Source: an uncultured Erysipelotrichaceae bacterium
Lineage (GTDB): Bacteria; Bacillota_I; Bacilli_A; Erysipelotrichales; Erysipelotrichaceae
DNA: 48,906 nucleotides
Assembly: GCA_944326795.1 (NCBI GenBank)
Contig: CALVFJ010000010.1
Location: 1-48,906, forward strand
Direction: 5' to 3'
Shown here: positions 1 through 7,944 of the stretch, in pieces
Position numbering within the stretch: the first letter of the stretch is position 1
How the letters are laid out: the number at the start of each line of letters is the position of its first letter
Program-made: the position numbers and the translations under genes
The notes under the pieces: model-generated
What the model was told of the DNA's origin: nothing
The model's database searches: none
The model's input: the letters and a program-made list of their open reading frames with translations, nothing else

Positions 1-603
1 CTAACAAAAATCAGTAAATCAATATTTTCAAACTTTTTCATCAAATTTATTTGACTTTTACATAGTTAGCTTTCTATCTCAATTATCTAATGATAATTTT
101 TGCTACAATAAAAGCAGAATTATAAATTTTCATATATTATTTCGTTGAGATTCTTTCAATTTTTGATCTTATCCATTCTATTAATTCCCTTTATCATCAA
201 AAATATGAGCTTTTGAAATATTTGACTACGGTATTTTCTAGTTTTCAAATGAACATAATTTTTTATTTGATCATAATTCTTTGTTATAGTAAGTAATTGA
301 TAATCTCAAGATTATTAAGTCATTTTGATAAATAATTTCACTATTGAAAACAATATTATTTAAGTTCTAAAATCTTTTCATGACCATATTATTACGTATA
401 TCAACTCCTGCCGATATTTATTTATTAATAAATAACTTAATATCAACAAATTCCAAATGTTAAATACTGAGTTAATTTGTCAAAATAAATCCATATATAA
501 GTTAATTTGCATAAATTTAGCAGATAAAAAATCTATGAACATCATTATTTTAACAATAAATCAATAATAAATACACTTTTGTATAATCTTATTTAAGTGA
601 TCA
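1..603. other. AT-rich gap without a recognisable gene
   Basis: This stretch is strongly AT-rich and no convincing reading frame, tRNA or conserved RNA motif was found on either strand. A short inverted repeat (TAATCT/AGATTA, 301-314) has no T-run after it, so it is not called a terminator. The gap lies downstream of the ABC-F gene, and no clear terminator for that gene was seen in it. It may be decayed sequence. Confidence 0.6.
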
Positions 604-2073
604 TCAAAGTTCAAGGTACTTAGTTGCTATCTTCTCACAAAAGGTTTTATCATGCTCTACAAAGATCATGGTCGGCATGAAGCTCATAATAAGTTCTTCA
701 ATCTGTATTCTTGAAATGACATCAAGATAATTTAATGGTTCATCCCAAATAAATAAATGTGCTGGCAAAGCAAGACTAGCAGCAAGCATGATTTTTTTCT
801 TCTGGCCTTCACTTAATGTTTCTAGAGCTTGTTCAAAGCTTGTAGCAGAAAAATTTAACTTTCGCAAAATAGCTTTAAATAAATTTTCGGCTAAACCATT
901 AACTTGAATAAATTTATTTAAGTTACCAGTTAGATGATCAACATCTTGCGAAACATAAGATATCTTTATATTACTTCCAATTTTTAACATTCCATTAAAT
1001 GATACCAATGGATCTTTTAATAACAACTTGATCAAAGTTGTTTTCCCTGAACCATTGATTCCTTTTATTGCCAATCTTTCATGTTCATGAAGGTCAAAGG
1101 AAATATCATGGACGATCATCTTATTTTTGTAGATAATATCAACATGCTGCAATGAAATCAATTCAGTTTTATGATATGGCAACATGGATAATTTTAATTT
1201 TTCTTGAAAGTCAACATTTTTTAACAAAGCTTTTTTTTCTTGAATCTGTGCCTCCATCCTTCTTTCAATTGCTTTTGATCTTTTCATCATTTTTGCAGCT
1301 TTGTGGCCGATATATCCGCGATCACACGGACCATTTCCTATCTTTGTTGCTTCAATTTGATCAGACCAATTTGCTTTTTGTTTTGCCGTTTGTTGCAAAC
1401 GTTTTACTTCTTTTTTTATTTTTTGATATTTATCTTTTTCATATTCATCATTTCTTTCTTTATTTGTCTGCCATGATGAATAATTACCTTTTTGAATTTC
1501 GATAGAAGCATTATTTATCGACAATACATGATCGATGCAGCTATCTAAAAAAGCACGATCATGAGAAATTAAGATAAAACCCTTTTTTCCATTTAAATAA
1601 TCAGCAATGATCTTTCTAGTTTCCATATCTAAATGATTGGTAGGTTCATCTATAAGTAAAAAATTGTTATCTTTTAAAAATAAGATCAATAATAAAATCT
1701 TAGTTTTTTCTCCATGTGATAATGTTTCAAAGCTTTGCGATAAAACACCTGATTTAAGCTGTAACTTATTTAATTCTTTTTCGATCATCCATTGAGGGAT
1801 ATCACCTAAATATTCTAAAATGATTTCCTGGCTATTTTTTTGGGAATCGTTAACTATATATGGAAAATATTCAAATTTAACTTTTGCATTTATCTTTCCC
1901 CGATATGACAATTCATTCATCAATAATTTACAAAATGTTGTCTTTCCTTTACCATTTTTTGCGATCATCCCTAATTTCCAATTGGTATCTAACTGTAGAC
2001 ATACATTTTCAAAAACATTTACGAAGCTATCTTCATAACCGAAGGTTAAATCCACGATATCGATCAAACTCAT
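604..2073 (-). CDS. ABC-F ribosomal protection protein, Lsa-like (antibiotic resistance type)
   Basis: The 489-residue protein has two ATP-binding cassettes and no membrane segment, the ABC-F layout. The first cassette has a Walker A motif (NGKGKTT, about residues 40-46), a signature LSHGE (118-122) and Walker B with LLIDEPTNHLD (about 139-149). The second has NGSGKTT, LSEGQ and IWDEPLNYLD. The linker between them is basic and coiled-coil-like and contains GYIGHKAAKMMKRSKAIERR, which resembles the linker of the Lsa/Vga group. Members of that group bind the ribosomal E site and dislodge lincosamides, streptogramin A and pleuromutilins. The start has a strong GAGGAGG site 7 nt upstream. The gene stands alone behind a leader that looks like an attenuator, which fits an inducible resistance gene. 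The exact drug spectrum cannot be read from sequence. Confidence 0.88.
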   Translation of the reverse strand: MSLIDIVDLTFGYEDSFVNVFENVCLQLDTNWKLGMIAKNGKGKTTFCKLLMNELSYRGKINAKVKFEYFPYIVNDSQKNSQEIILEYLGDIPQWMIEKELNKLQLKSGVLSQSFETLSHGEKTKILLLILFLKDNNFLLIDEPTNHLDMETRKIIADYLNGKKGFILISHDRAFLDSCIDHVLSINNASIEIQKGNYSSWQTNKERNDEYEKDKYQKIKKEVKRLQQTAKQKANWSDQIEATKIGNGPCDRGYIGHKAAKMMKRSKAIERRMEAQIQEKKALLKNVDFQEKLKLSMLPYHKTELISLQHVDIIYKNKMIVHDISFDLHEHERLAIKGINGSGKTTLIKLLLKDPLVSFNGMLKIGSNIKISYVSQDVDHLTGNLNKFIQVNGLAENLFKAILRKLNFSATSFEQALETLSEGQKKKIMLAASLALPAHLFIWDEPLNYLDVISRIQIEELIMSFMPTMIFVEHDKTFCEKIATKYLEL

Positions 2074-2089
2074 TGTTATTCCTCCTCAC

Positions 2090-2225
2090 AAAAAAAATAC
2101 TGCAAGAAAACACGTTCATTGCAGCAATTGGAAAAAAATATGATATTGGTCAATGATTATATTTTCTTGCTTGGGGTACAACAAAAAAAGATCAAATAGT
2201 TGTACCAAATATTTTAACAAGAAAA
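2090..2225 (-). promoter_or_regulatory. Ribosome-mediated attenuator of the ABC-F gene
   Basis: Three segments can pair in exclusive ways. Segment 1 is TTTTCTTG inside the leader peptide (2225-2218). Segment 2 is GCAAGAAAA (2170-2162). Segment 3 is TTTTCTTGC (2110-2102). Segment 3 also lies in the loop and 3' arm of a terminator with stem CTGCAA/TTGCAG (2124-2119 with 2105-2100) followed by eight T (2097-2090), just before the ABC-F ribosome binding site. A separate 8-bp hairpin GGTACAAC/GTTGTACC (2206-2175) sits between segments 1 and 2. Inference: a ribosome stalled on the leader hides segment 1, so 2 pairs with 3 and the terminator cannot form. Without stalling, 1 pairs with 2 and transcription stops. 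Drug-stalled-ribosome attenuation is known for ABC-F genes such as vmlR and lmo0919. Confidence 0.75.
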
Positions 2226-2234
2226 CATCTTCAT
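2214..2234 (-). CDS. Six-residue leader peptide MKMFSC
   Basis: A six-codon frame (MKMFSC, stop TAA) has a good AGGAG site (2247-2243) 8 nt before its ATG and starts close behind the promoter. Codons 4 to 6 contain TTTTCTTG, which matches the attenuator segment that pairs with 2169-2162. A translating or stalled ribosome would therefore decide the fold of the leader. No function of the peptide itself is implied. Confidence 0.72.
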   Translation of the reverse strand: MKMFSC

Positions 2235-2260
2235 TTTTTCATCTCCTTTTATGTAAATAA

Positions 2261-2290
2261 ATCATATCACAATTAATAGATGATTAGCAA
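2261..2290 (-). promoter_or_regulatory. Promoter of the ABC-F leader transcript
   Basis: A -35 box TTGCTA (2290-2285) is separated by 18 nt from a -10 box TATGAT (2266-2261), which is preceded by TG in extended -10 form. The predicted start lies only a few bases before the leader peptide's ribosome binding site. Confidence 0.65.
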
Positions 2291-2299
2291 ACATATCAT

Positions 2300-2324
2300 A
2301 AAAAAGCAATCCATATGGATTGCT
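2300..2324 (-). terminator. Terminator of fakA
   Basis: A perfect 20-nt palindrome (2305-2324; arms AGCAATCCAT and ATGGATTGCT) is followed by five T on the minus strand. It overlaps the last base of the fakA stop codon. The ABC-F promoter begins about 10 nt further on. Confidence 0.85.
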
Positions 2325-3976
2325 TATTCAACACCAATTATGAAGCTATACACTGGTTGATCGCCTTTTTGCATATCAACCTCAACTTCAAAATTCTCTT
2401 CGATATAACTTAATATTTCATTTGTTTCTTCATCGGTTGCATCTTCACCTTGGATCAACGTTAAGATCTCACTTTCATCGTCGACCATCTTGGCAATCAA
2501 GGATTTCGTGGTACTCAATTTATCTGGATCAGCAATTACGATATCTTTATCTAAGATACCCATATAATCGTTGGCATTTATAGCCATGCCTTCATATGTC
2601 GTATCTTTGATAGCATAAGTTACCTGACCGGTCTTGACATGAGCTATAGCTTCATTCATCTCAGAAATATTTGTTTCTTTATCACATTCAGGATTAAACA
2701 TGATACATGCGCTAAGTCCTTGAGGAATGCTCTTAGTTTCAAATACATGAATATCTTTATCTTCGCATACCAATGCAGCTTGTTTTGCCGCCATGATGAT
2801 ATTACTGTTATTAGGCAGGATAAAAATATGTCTTGCGTCAATGCTGTTGATCGCACTAACAAAATCTTCCGTCGAAGGATTCATCGTCTGTCCTCCGCTA
2901 ATAACATGATCTACGCGATATTCTTTAAATAGCTTACTTAGACCATCACCAGCAGCGACGCCAATTATAGCGTATTCAGCAGGTTCTTTTGGAGCTATGT
3001 TGCTAAGGATCGAATTTTCACTTGATGGATCTTTAGCTCCACTAGTCAAATTATTATGCTGTTCTTGCATGTTTTCGATCTTTAGCTTTACAAACTCACC
3101 ATATCTTTGTGCAAGATTCAATGCGTCTCCTGGCTTTAATGTATGAACATGAACTTTAACGATTTCTTCGTCTTGAACGACAACGATCGATTCTCCTAAT
3201 TTGGCCAATTGTTTACGTAATTTCTCTTCTTGGAAAGAACTTAAGTTGCTCTCATCAAGACGCACGATAAATTCAGTACAGTAACCAAATCCTTCATTTT
3301 CAATTTCCATTTGTGCATTGGCATTAACAACAGCATCTTGTTCTTTAGCTTCGATAGGATTACCATCAACATATGCTTTAAAACCTTCCAATACTTTTAA
3401 AAGTCCAGCACCACCACTGTCAACAACGCCAACTTCTTTCAGTACCGGCAATAGTTCAGGCGTATGCTCCAAAGCAATATGACCTTCTTTGCATAAAACA
3501 TCTAGATATTCTTCTACCGTACATTCTGGATTATTTTCAACGTGCATTTTGGCATATTCACTGGCTTCACGTACAACCGTTAAGATCGTTCCTTCTACCG
3601 GACGCATTACTGCCTTGTATGCAACCGTACTGCCTTTGAACAAAGCGTTTGCAAATTCAATGACATTAATTTCTTTTTTGCCATCAATGCTTTGATAAAA
3701 ACCTCTAAAGATCTGTGATAAGATAACGCCAGAATTTCCTCGTGCTCCCATCAAAAGTCCTCTTGATAGCGTTTTTGCTACGGCTGTTAGTTCTTCACAA
3801 CCTTTATTAAATACTTCATTGACACCGTTTGAAAAGGTCATTGACATATTTGTTCCTGTATCTCCATCAGGAACTGGGAAAACATTTAAGGCATCAATAT
3901 TATTTTTTTCATTATTTAAGTTATTGGCACCGCTCTTAAGCATGCCTTTCAACGTTAAGCCATCAATAATATTCAT
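2324..3976 (-). CDS. fakA: Fatty acid kinase subunit A (DAK/DhaL domain, YloV family)
   Basis: FakA phosphorylates fatty acids that are held by a DegV-type FakB protein, feeding exogenous fatty acids into phospholipid synthesis. The 550-residue protein has the normal family length. An N-terminal DhaL-type kinase domain carries the Mg-ATP motif PDGDTGTNM (about 36-44), followed by the middle and C-terminal YloV domains, including a glycine-rich region near residue 355. The start has an AGGAGG site. It lies 9 nt downstream of the Asp23-like gene, the same pair as yloU-yloV of Bacillus. A DegV/FakB candidate is in this window at 19186-20040. Confidence 0.93.
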   Translation of the reverse strand: MNIIDGLTLKGMLKSGANNLNNEKNNIDALNVFPVPDGDTGTNMSMTFSNGVNEVFNKGCEELTAVAKTLSRGLLMGARGNSGVILSQIFRGFYQSIDGKKEINVIEFANALFKGSTVAYKAVMRPVEGTILTVVREASEYAKMHVENNPECTVEEYLDVLCKEGHIALEHTPELLPVLKEVGVVDSGGAGLLKVLEGFKAYVDGNPIEAKEQDAVVNANAQMEIENEGFGYCTEFIVRLDESNLSSFQEEKLRKQLAKLGESIVVVQDEEIVKVHVHTLKPGDALNLAQRYGEFVKLKIENMQEQHNNLTSGAKDPSSENSILSNIAPKEPAEYAIIGVAAGDGLSKLFKEYRVDHVISGGQTMNPSTEDFVSAINSIDARHIFILPNNSNIIMAAKQAALVCEDKDIHVFETKSIPQGLSACIMFNPECDKETNISEMNEAIAHVKTGQVTYAIKDTTYEGMAINANDYMGILDKDIVIADPDKLSTTKSLIAKMVDDESEILTLIQGEDATDEETNEILSYIEENFEVEVDMQKGDQPVYSFIIGVE

Positions 3977-3985
3977 TCTATCCTC

Positions 3986-4345
3986 CTAGTCCTTTTTGGC
4001 AACACCTTGTACAAATACGTTAACTGCACCTAATTCTTGCTGCAAGGTATTTTCCAAAACGTATTTTATCTTCTTTTGTGCTTCATAAACTACTTCGCTG
4101 ATGCGTACCCCAAAACTAACGATCACATAAATGTTGATCTCTATACCTTTAGCTGTACGGTTCACAACGATTCCCTTGCTATAATTTTCTTTTTTTAAAA
4201 GCATCGCAATACTGTCTTGCACGATCTTCTTTGAAGCCATTCCGACAACCCCGTAACATTCAGTTACGACCTGACCAGCTAAGGTTGCAATAGCATCTTC
4301 TGTAATATTAATACTGCCTAAACTAGTAACTTTTTCAATTGTCAT
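3986..4345 (-). CDS. Asp23/Gls24 family envelope stress protein (YloU-like)
   Basis: The 119-residue protein matches the small Asp23/Gls24 family. It opens with a GSINITEDAIATLAGQVVTE stretch and contains the GIEINIYVIVSFGVRI strand region typical of these proteins. No transmembrane segment is visible. Family members are abundant cytoplasmic proteins linked to envelope stress, and yloU is the usual neighbour upstream of the FakA homologue. It has a GAGGT ribosome site 8 nt upstream and heads the transcript with fakA. The precise role is not known. Confidence 0.88.
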   Translation of the reverse strand: MTIEKVTSLGSINITEDAIATLAGQVVTECYGVVGMASKKIVQDSIAMLLKKENYSKGIVVNRTAKGIEINIYVIVSFGVRISEVVYEAQKKIKYVLENTLQQELGAVNVFVQGVAKKD

Positions 4346-4369
4346 AAATATTTACCTCTATTCTTTATA

Positions 4370-4378
4370 ATTATAACA
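4370..4378 (-). promoter_or_regulatory. Extended -10 promoter for the Asp23-like gene and fakA
   Basis: TGTTATAAT on the minus strand gives a consensus extended -10 about 25 nt before the start codon. No good -35 box is visible. Confidence 0.5.
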
Positions 4379-4402
4379 AATATCTTAAAAAATGCATTAT
4401 TT

Positions 4403-5410
4403 TTATTGTTCTTCCGTTGTTTCTGCTGATGTATCAGGCTTGATCTCGTTGCCAAATTCATCAATAGGTATTACGATCTTTTGACCATTTTCATCTAAGA
4501 TATAATTACCATCTTCATCTTTTTGATAATGTTTGACCGCATGATCACCATATTGATTGTATATTGGGTTTCCTTGATCATCATACCAATATTCTAGCTC
4601 AGTATCATCTTGCTCCCAAGGGCATTGCGAGCGATAAGCAACACTATTTGTCTCATCAGCCCAGATGCATACGCCGTTTGTTGTTAGCTTGCTGGCGATG
4701 AGATTATAAGAATTGATGATTGGAAAACCGTAATAGCTACAAATAAAATAATTGCCGTCATTCATCGTAATTAACATGGTTTGATCATCATAACTTAAAG
4801 CATATTGTTCAACTTGTGATATAGATTCGATCATTTTTTGATCGACCTTATTAAAAGCATTGGTCAAAAGATGAGTTTGCTGTTCACTATTAAAACCTTT
4901 AATCAATGGAACGCTGGAAATAATGCTTAAATAATCACTGGTAAGTTCAATGGTCGTATCATCTTTTAATAAGATCTGGGGCGTTTCTTGATCGATACGA
5001 TAACCATATGGCTCTTTTTCCTGGACATCGATCAAAATGATATTATTTTCTTCGTGTGTTACTTTTACTTCTGCAATCATCGGATCTTTTTTGATCGTTT
5101 GTTCAACTAATTTATCCCATGTTAAAAAATAACGAGATTCTAATGTTAATCCAGATAATTTTTTGATATATTCCGTATCGAGATAATAATTGTTGATAAT
5201 AGAAATAGCTTTGATCTTGCTTGAACTAGAATAATAATAACTGGAAGCGATAATGACAATACCGATCAAAATAGCTAACCGAAAGATCTTCTTCTTATTG
5301 CGTCGAAAAGATTGTTGATTTCGTTTGCTGCGATGATCATCAAAAACTTTATTAATATCTTCAGGCTGTTTATCAAAGTCTTCAATCGTATGATGGTTAT
5401 CTTTTCTCAA
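4403..5410 (-). CDS. divIB: Cell division protein DivIB/FtsQ
   Basis: DivIB is a bitopic divisome protein that works with DivIC and FtsL at the septum. The 335-residue protein has a charged cytoplasmic N-terminus, one membrane segment (about 43-60), a POTRA-like domain starting at IKAISIINNYYLD (about 66-78) and a beta domain. The C-terminal tail from about residue 270 is unusual: it is acidic and carries four D-x-x-G-N/Q-x-I units at 277, 298, 306 and 317. The start is TTG, sharing bases with the murB stop (TTGA), so the two are translationally coupled. A GTGGAG ribosome site lies just upstream. The order murG-murB-divIB is a classic cell-wall arrangement. Confidence 0.9.
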   Translation of the reverse strand: MRKDNHHTIEDFDKQPEDINKVFDDHRSKRNQQSFRRNKKKIFRLAILIGIVIIASSYYYSSSSKIKAISIINNYYLDTEYIKKLSGLTLESRYFLTWDKLVEQTIKKDPMIAEVKVTHEENNIILIDVQEKEPYGYRIDQETPQILLKDDTTIELTSDYLSIISSVPLIKGFNSEQQTHLLTNAFNKVDQKMIESISQVEQYALSYDDQTMLITMNDGNYFICSYYGFPIINSYNLIASKLTTNGVCIWADETNSVAYRSQCPWEQDDTELEYWYDDQGNPIYNQYGDHAVKHYQKDEDGNYILDENGQKIVIPIDEFGNEIKPDTSAETTEEQ

Positions 5411-6303
5411 TTAAATTTCTCCACTTCCATGATCAATTCGATATCATAATTATCTTTCACCTTGGTTTGGATTTCTTCTACCAACTGAAGGAAATCTGCA
5501 CAAGTTGCATTACCACTATTTACGATGAAGTTAACATGCTTATCGCTGACCATTGCACCACCAATCTTTTTTCCGCGATAACCGATTCCATCGATCAAGC
5601 TCCAAGCACTTGCCTGTTCAGGATTTCTAAAAACACTGCCTGCACTTGGAAAATTAAGAGGCTGAGTTGCCATCCTCCGCGCTTTACGATCATCCATCAG
5701 GCTGCTGATCTTGTCAATATCACCTTTTTCAAGCTTTAACCTACAAGCTAAAATTATCCAATCTGGATGCGCTTGGAAAACTGATTTTCTATATGCAAAT
5801 TGACATTCATCTTTATTTAACCAAACAAATTTGCCATCACGCAAGACCAAAACATCTATGATCACATCATTCATGCATGATTTATAAGCACCAGCATTCA
5901 TGAATAAACAGCCACCTAACGTACCTGGTATCCCGCTTGCCCATTCCAGACCTGATAAACCTTTTTTCATTGCTGCATATGCCAATGCGATGATCGAACA
6001 TCCAGACTGGGCAATTACCATATCGTCATCAAAATAAAAATCATCAAAATGGCGATCTAAAACAATGATCACCCCAGGGTAATATCCATCACCACAAAGA
6101 ATATTGCTTCCTTTCCCAAACACCTTAAACGGTATATTCATCCTTATGATCACATCCATCAGCGCTTTTAAAGCAACCATATTTTCAGGATAAGCAACAT
6201 AAGCAGCCGTTCCGCCAATTCTCAATGTTGTTAAAGTTTTGAATGATACATCTTTTTTTATCGGTGCAAAATCGGAAAGCTTCGTATAAATATCTATCAT
6301 CAT
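5407..6303 (-). CDS. murB: UDP-N-acetylenolpyruvoylglucosamine reductase MurB
   Basis: MurB is the FAD- and NADPH-dependent enzyme that makes UDP-MurNAc for peptidoglycan. The 298-residue protein shows the FAD-binding KTLTTLRIGGTAAY start region, GKGSNILCGD, the SGIPGTLGGCLFMNAGAY segment, the catalytic serine in SAGSVFRNP and the C-terminal glutamate in IMEVEKF. The length fits the shorter Gram-positive MurB type. Its start overlaps the murG stop (ATGA) and its end overlaps the divIB start. Confidence 0.96.
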   Translation of the reverse strand: MMIDIYTKLSDFAPIKKDVSFKTLTTLRIGGTAAYVAYPENMVALKALMDVIIRMNIPFKVFGKGSNILCGDGYYPGVIIVLDRHFDDFYFDDDMVIAQSGCSIIALAYAAMKKGLSGLEWASGIPGTLGGCLFMNAGAYKSCMNDVIIDVLVLRDGKFVWLNKDECQFAYRKSVFQAHPDWIILACRLKLEKGDIDKISSLMDDRKARRMATQPLNFPSAGSVFRNPEQASAWSLIDGIGYRGKKIGGAMVSDKHVNFIVNSGNATCADFLQLVEEIQTKVKDNYDIELIMEVEKFN

Positions 6304-7367
6304 TTCACCAATTCTTTCATTAATTTAATCATGTTTGCCGTTGCATCTGGGGTCCCAAGCTTGGCCGCATTTTCACCGATATTTTTTCTTCGGTTATCAT
6401 CGTCCATCAATTCATCTAACTTATTTACCAGATTATCAACTGACAAATCTTTCTCTTCTAGCAATACCGCCGCATTCTTATTAACTAAAGCCAAAGCATT
6501 ATAATATTGATGATTGTTCGGAACATATGGGCTAGGGATCATGATCGCGCAAATCCCTAAAACACAAACTTCGCTTGCCGTGGTTGCCCCAGCTCTTATA
6601 ATTGCTACATCACTAGCTGCCATGGTTTTCAAACCATCGATAAAAGGAAATATCTTAACATTGTTTGTGCTTTCATAGCCAAAATCTTCAAAATGTTTCT
6701 TGCCAGTTGCAATCAGCACTTGATAATCTTTATTTTCCCATTTGACACAGGCTGCTTTCAACACTTTATTGACTGATTCAGATCCTAATGATCCCATAAA
6801 GATAACTGCTGTCTTTTTTTGCGGATCTAAGCCATACTCTGCCAAAACAGCCTTATCTTTTACTGTATCCTTTGCTTGTGAGGCACGAGGATTTCCAAGA
6901 ATATAGATATGCTTATTATTTAAATTACGGTTTTCTTCATAACAACCAACGATCGCATCAACTTTATTAGCTAACATTCTATTTGCTTTGCCTGCAAAAG
7001 AATTTTGCTCATGGATCATCGTTGGAACATGTAGATGTTTTGCCGCCAAAATAATTGATACGCTAGTATAATTGCCAAAGCCTACCACGATATCTGGCTT
7101 GAATTCATTGATGATCCTTTTACATTGAAAATAACTTTTAGTTAATAGATACGCACTCTTCATTTTTGCAAAAACAGAACCATTCATGCCTTGAAGATCT
7201 AATCCGATAAAATCATAGTCATGATTGGGAATCTCCGTAGCTTCCATCCTACCCTTTGAACCAACAAATAAGATATTCGCACCTTCATTTTGTTTTAAAG
7301 CATCAGCTAATGCTAATGCTGGATAAATATGTCCGCCAGATCCACCGGTAGCAATAATAACGCGCAT
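6300..7367 (-). CDS. murG: Lipid II-forming GlcNAc transferase MurG
   Basis: MurG transfers GlcNAc from UDP-GlcNAc to lipid I on the inner face of the membrane, forming lipid II. The 355-residue glycosyltransferase (GT28) begins with the glycine-rich TGGSGGHIYPALALA loop. It also has the GFGNYTS and IHEQNSFAGKANR segments and, in the C-terminal half, the IRAGATTASEVC donor-binding motif. AAGGAG precedes the ATG, and a promoter-like TATAAT lies about 30 nt upstream. It is the first gene of murG-murB-divIB. Confidence 0.96.
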   Translation of the reverse strand: MRVIIATGGSGGHIYPALALADALKQNEGANILFVGSKGRMEATEIPNHDYDFIGLDLQGMNGSVFAKMKSAYLLTKSYFQCKRIINEFKPDIVVGFGNYTSVSIILAAKHLHVPTMIHEQNSFAGKANRMLANKVDAIVGCYEENRNLNNKHIYILGNPRASQAKDTVKDKAVLAEYGLDPQKKTAVIFMGSLGSESVNKVLKAACVKWENKDYQVLIATGKKHFEDFGYESTNNVKIFPFIDGLKTMAASDVAIIRAGATTASEVCVLGICAIMIPSPYVPNNHQYYNALALVNKNAAVLLEEKDLSVDNLVNKLDELMDDDNRRKNIGENAAKLGTPDATANMIKLMKELVK

Positions 7368-7395
7368 AACCCCAGCTCCTTTTTTCGCTTAAATC

Positions 7396-7424
7396 ATTAT
7401 ACCCTATAAAGCTATTAAAATGAA
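7396..7424 (-). promoter_or_regulatory. Probable promoter of murG-murB-divIB
   Basis: TATAAT (7401-7396) lies 17 nt downstream of a weak -35, TTCATT (7424-7419), in the gap between murG and the terminator of the small membrane gene. Confidence 0.45.
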
Positions 7425-7455
7425 TAAAAAAAGAAACATTTAAGCCAAATGTTTC
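7424..7455 (-). terminator. Terminator after the XRE/membrane pair
   Basis: Arms GAAACATTT and AAATGTTTC (7455-7447 and 7441-7433) flank a 5-nt loop and are followed by a T-rich run. The hairpin overlaps the TGA stop of the upstream membrane protein. Confidence 0.82.
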
Positions 7456-7663
7456 AAATAAATTTATTTGCGATCAATATTTCTCCTAAAATATAAGTAA
7501 TAAAGGGATTAATCAATAAGATAAAAATCAGCATAACTGCCATAAAGATAAAGCTAGATACCGTAAAGATCATGAAAACAAAGCTAAAAACAGCATATTC
7601 AATTAAATACAGAACAACATATATCAACAATACCGATAAGAAATACATGATCTTTTGTTTCAT
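7454..7663 (-). CDS. Small two-pass membrane protein of unknown function
   Basis: The 69-residue product is almost entirely hydrophobic, with two predicted membrane segments (about 7-32 and 34-60) and only short polar ends. No family is recognised. Its ATG overlaps the stop of the XRE regulator by 4 nt (ATGA), so the pair is translationally coupled, and a terminator follows directly. Small membrane proteins encoded with an XRE regulator are common in Firmicutes, but the sequence does not reveal the role. Confidence 0.7.
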   Translation of the reverse strand: MKQKIMYFLSVLLIYVVLYLIEYAVFSFVFMIFTVSSFIFMAVMLIFILLINPFITYILGEILIANKFI

Positions 7664-7878
7664 ATCTGCTTTTCCTTTAGTTCTTTTCTTAAAAGATCAT
7701 CAATCGAAACATTAAAATGATCAGCTATGCGAATCAAGACATCATATTTAGGCGTTGAACTGCCATCTTCCCATTTTTGGATCGTCGTAAAACTTTTATA
7801 ATCCAGCATCCTAGCCATATCAACCTGACTTAGATGATTTTTTTTGCGCAGGTAACGCAAATTTTCTTTAAAAAACAT
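7660..7878 (-). CDS. XRE-family helix-turn-helix regulator
   Basis: The 72-residue protein is a single Cro/C1-type DNA-binding domain: LRYLRKKNHLSQVDMARML (helices 1-2), then FTTIQKWEDGSSTPKYDVLI (recognition helix and WEDG turn), ending IADHFNVSIDDLL. There is no extra sensor domain. It has an AAAGGTGA ribosome site and is coupled to the small membrane gene. The divergent 66-nt gap to the SRAP gene is a likely operator region, but no clear inverted repeat was picked out. Confidence 0.88.
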   Translation of the reverse strand: MFFKENLRYLRKKNHLSQVDMARMLDYKSFTTIQKWEDGSSTPKYDVLIRIADHFNVSIDDLLRKELKEKQI

Positions 7879-7944
7879 AAAATCACCTTTATAATTTTAA
7901 TCAATACTTTAATATTTTTCAATTACAAAATAAGGAGATACGTT

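Noticed and set aside
298..316. Terminator in the left gap
   Set aside because: The short repeat TAATCT/AGATTA has no T-run and no gene beside it.
1152..1505. Open frame on the plus strand inside the ABC-F gene
   Set aside because: It is an antisense shadow of the linker region, Phe/Leu-rich, without a ribosome site.
7834..7944. Longer N-terminus for the SRAP protein
   Set aside because: It would bury Cys2, which must be exposed, and it overlaps the divergent regulator.
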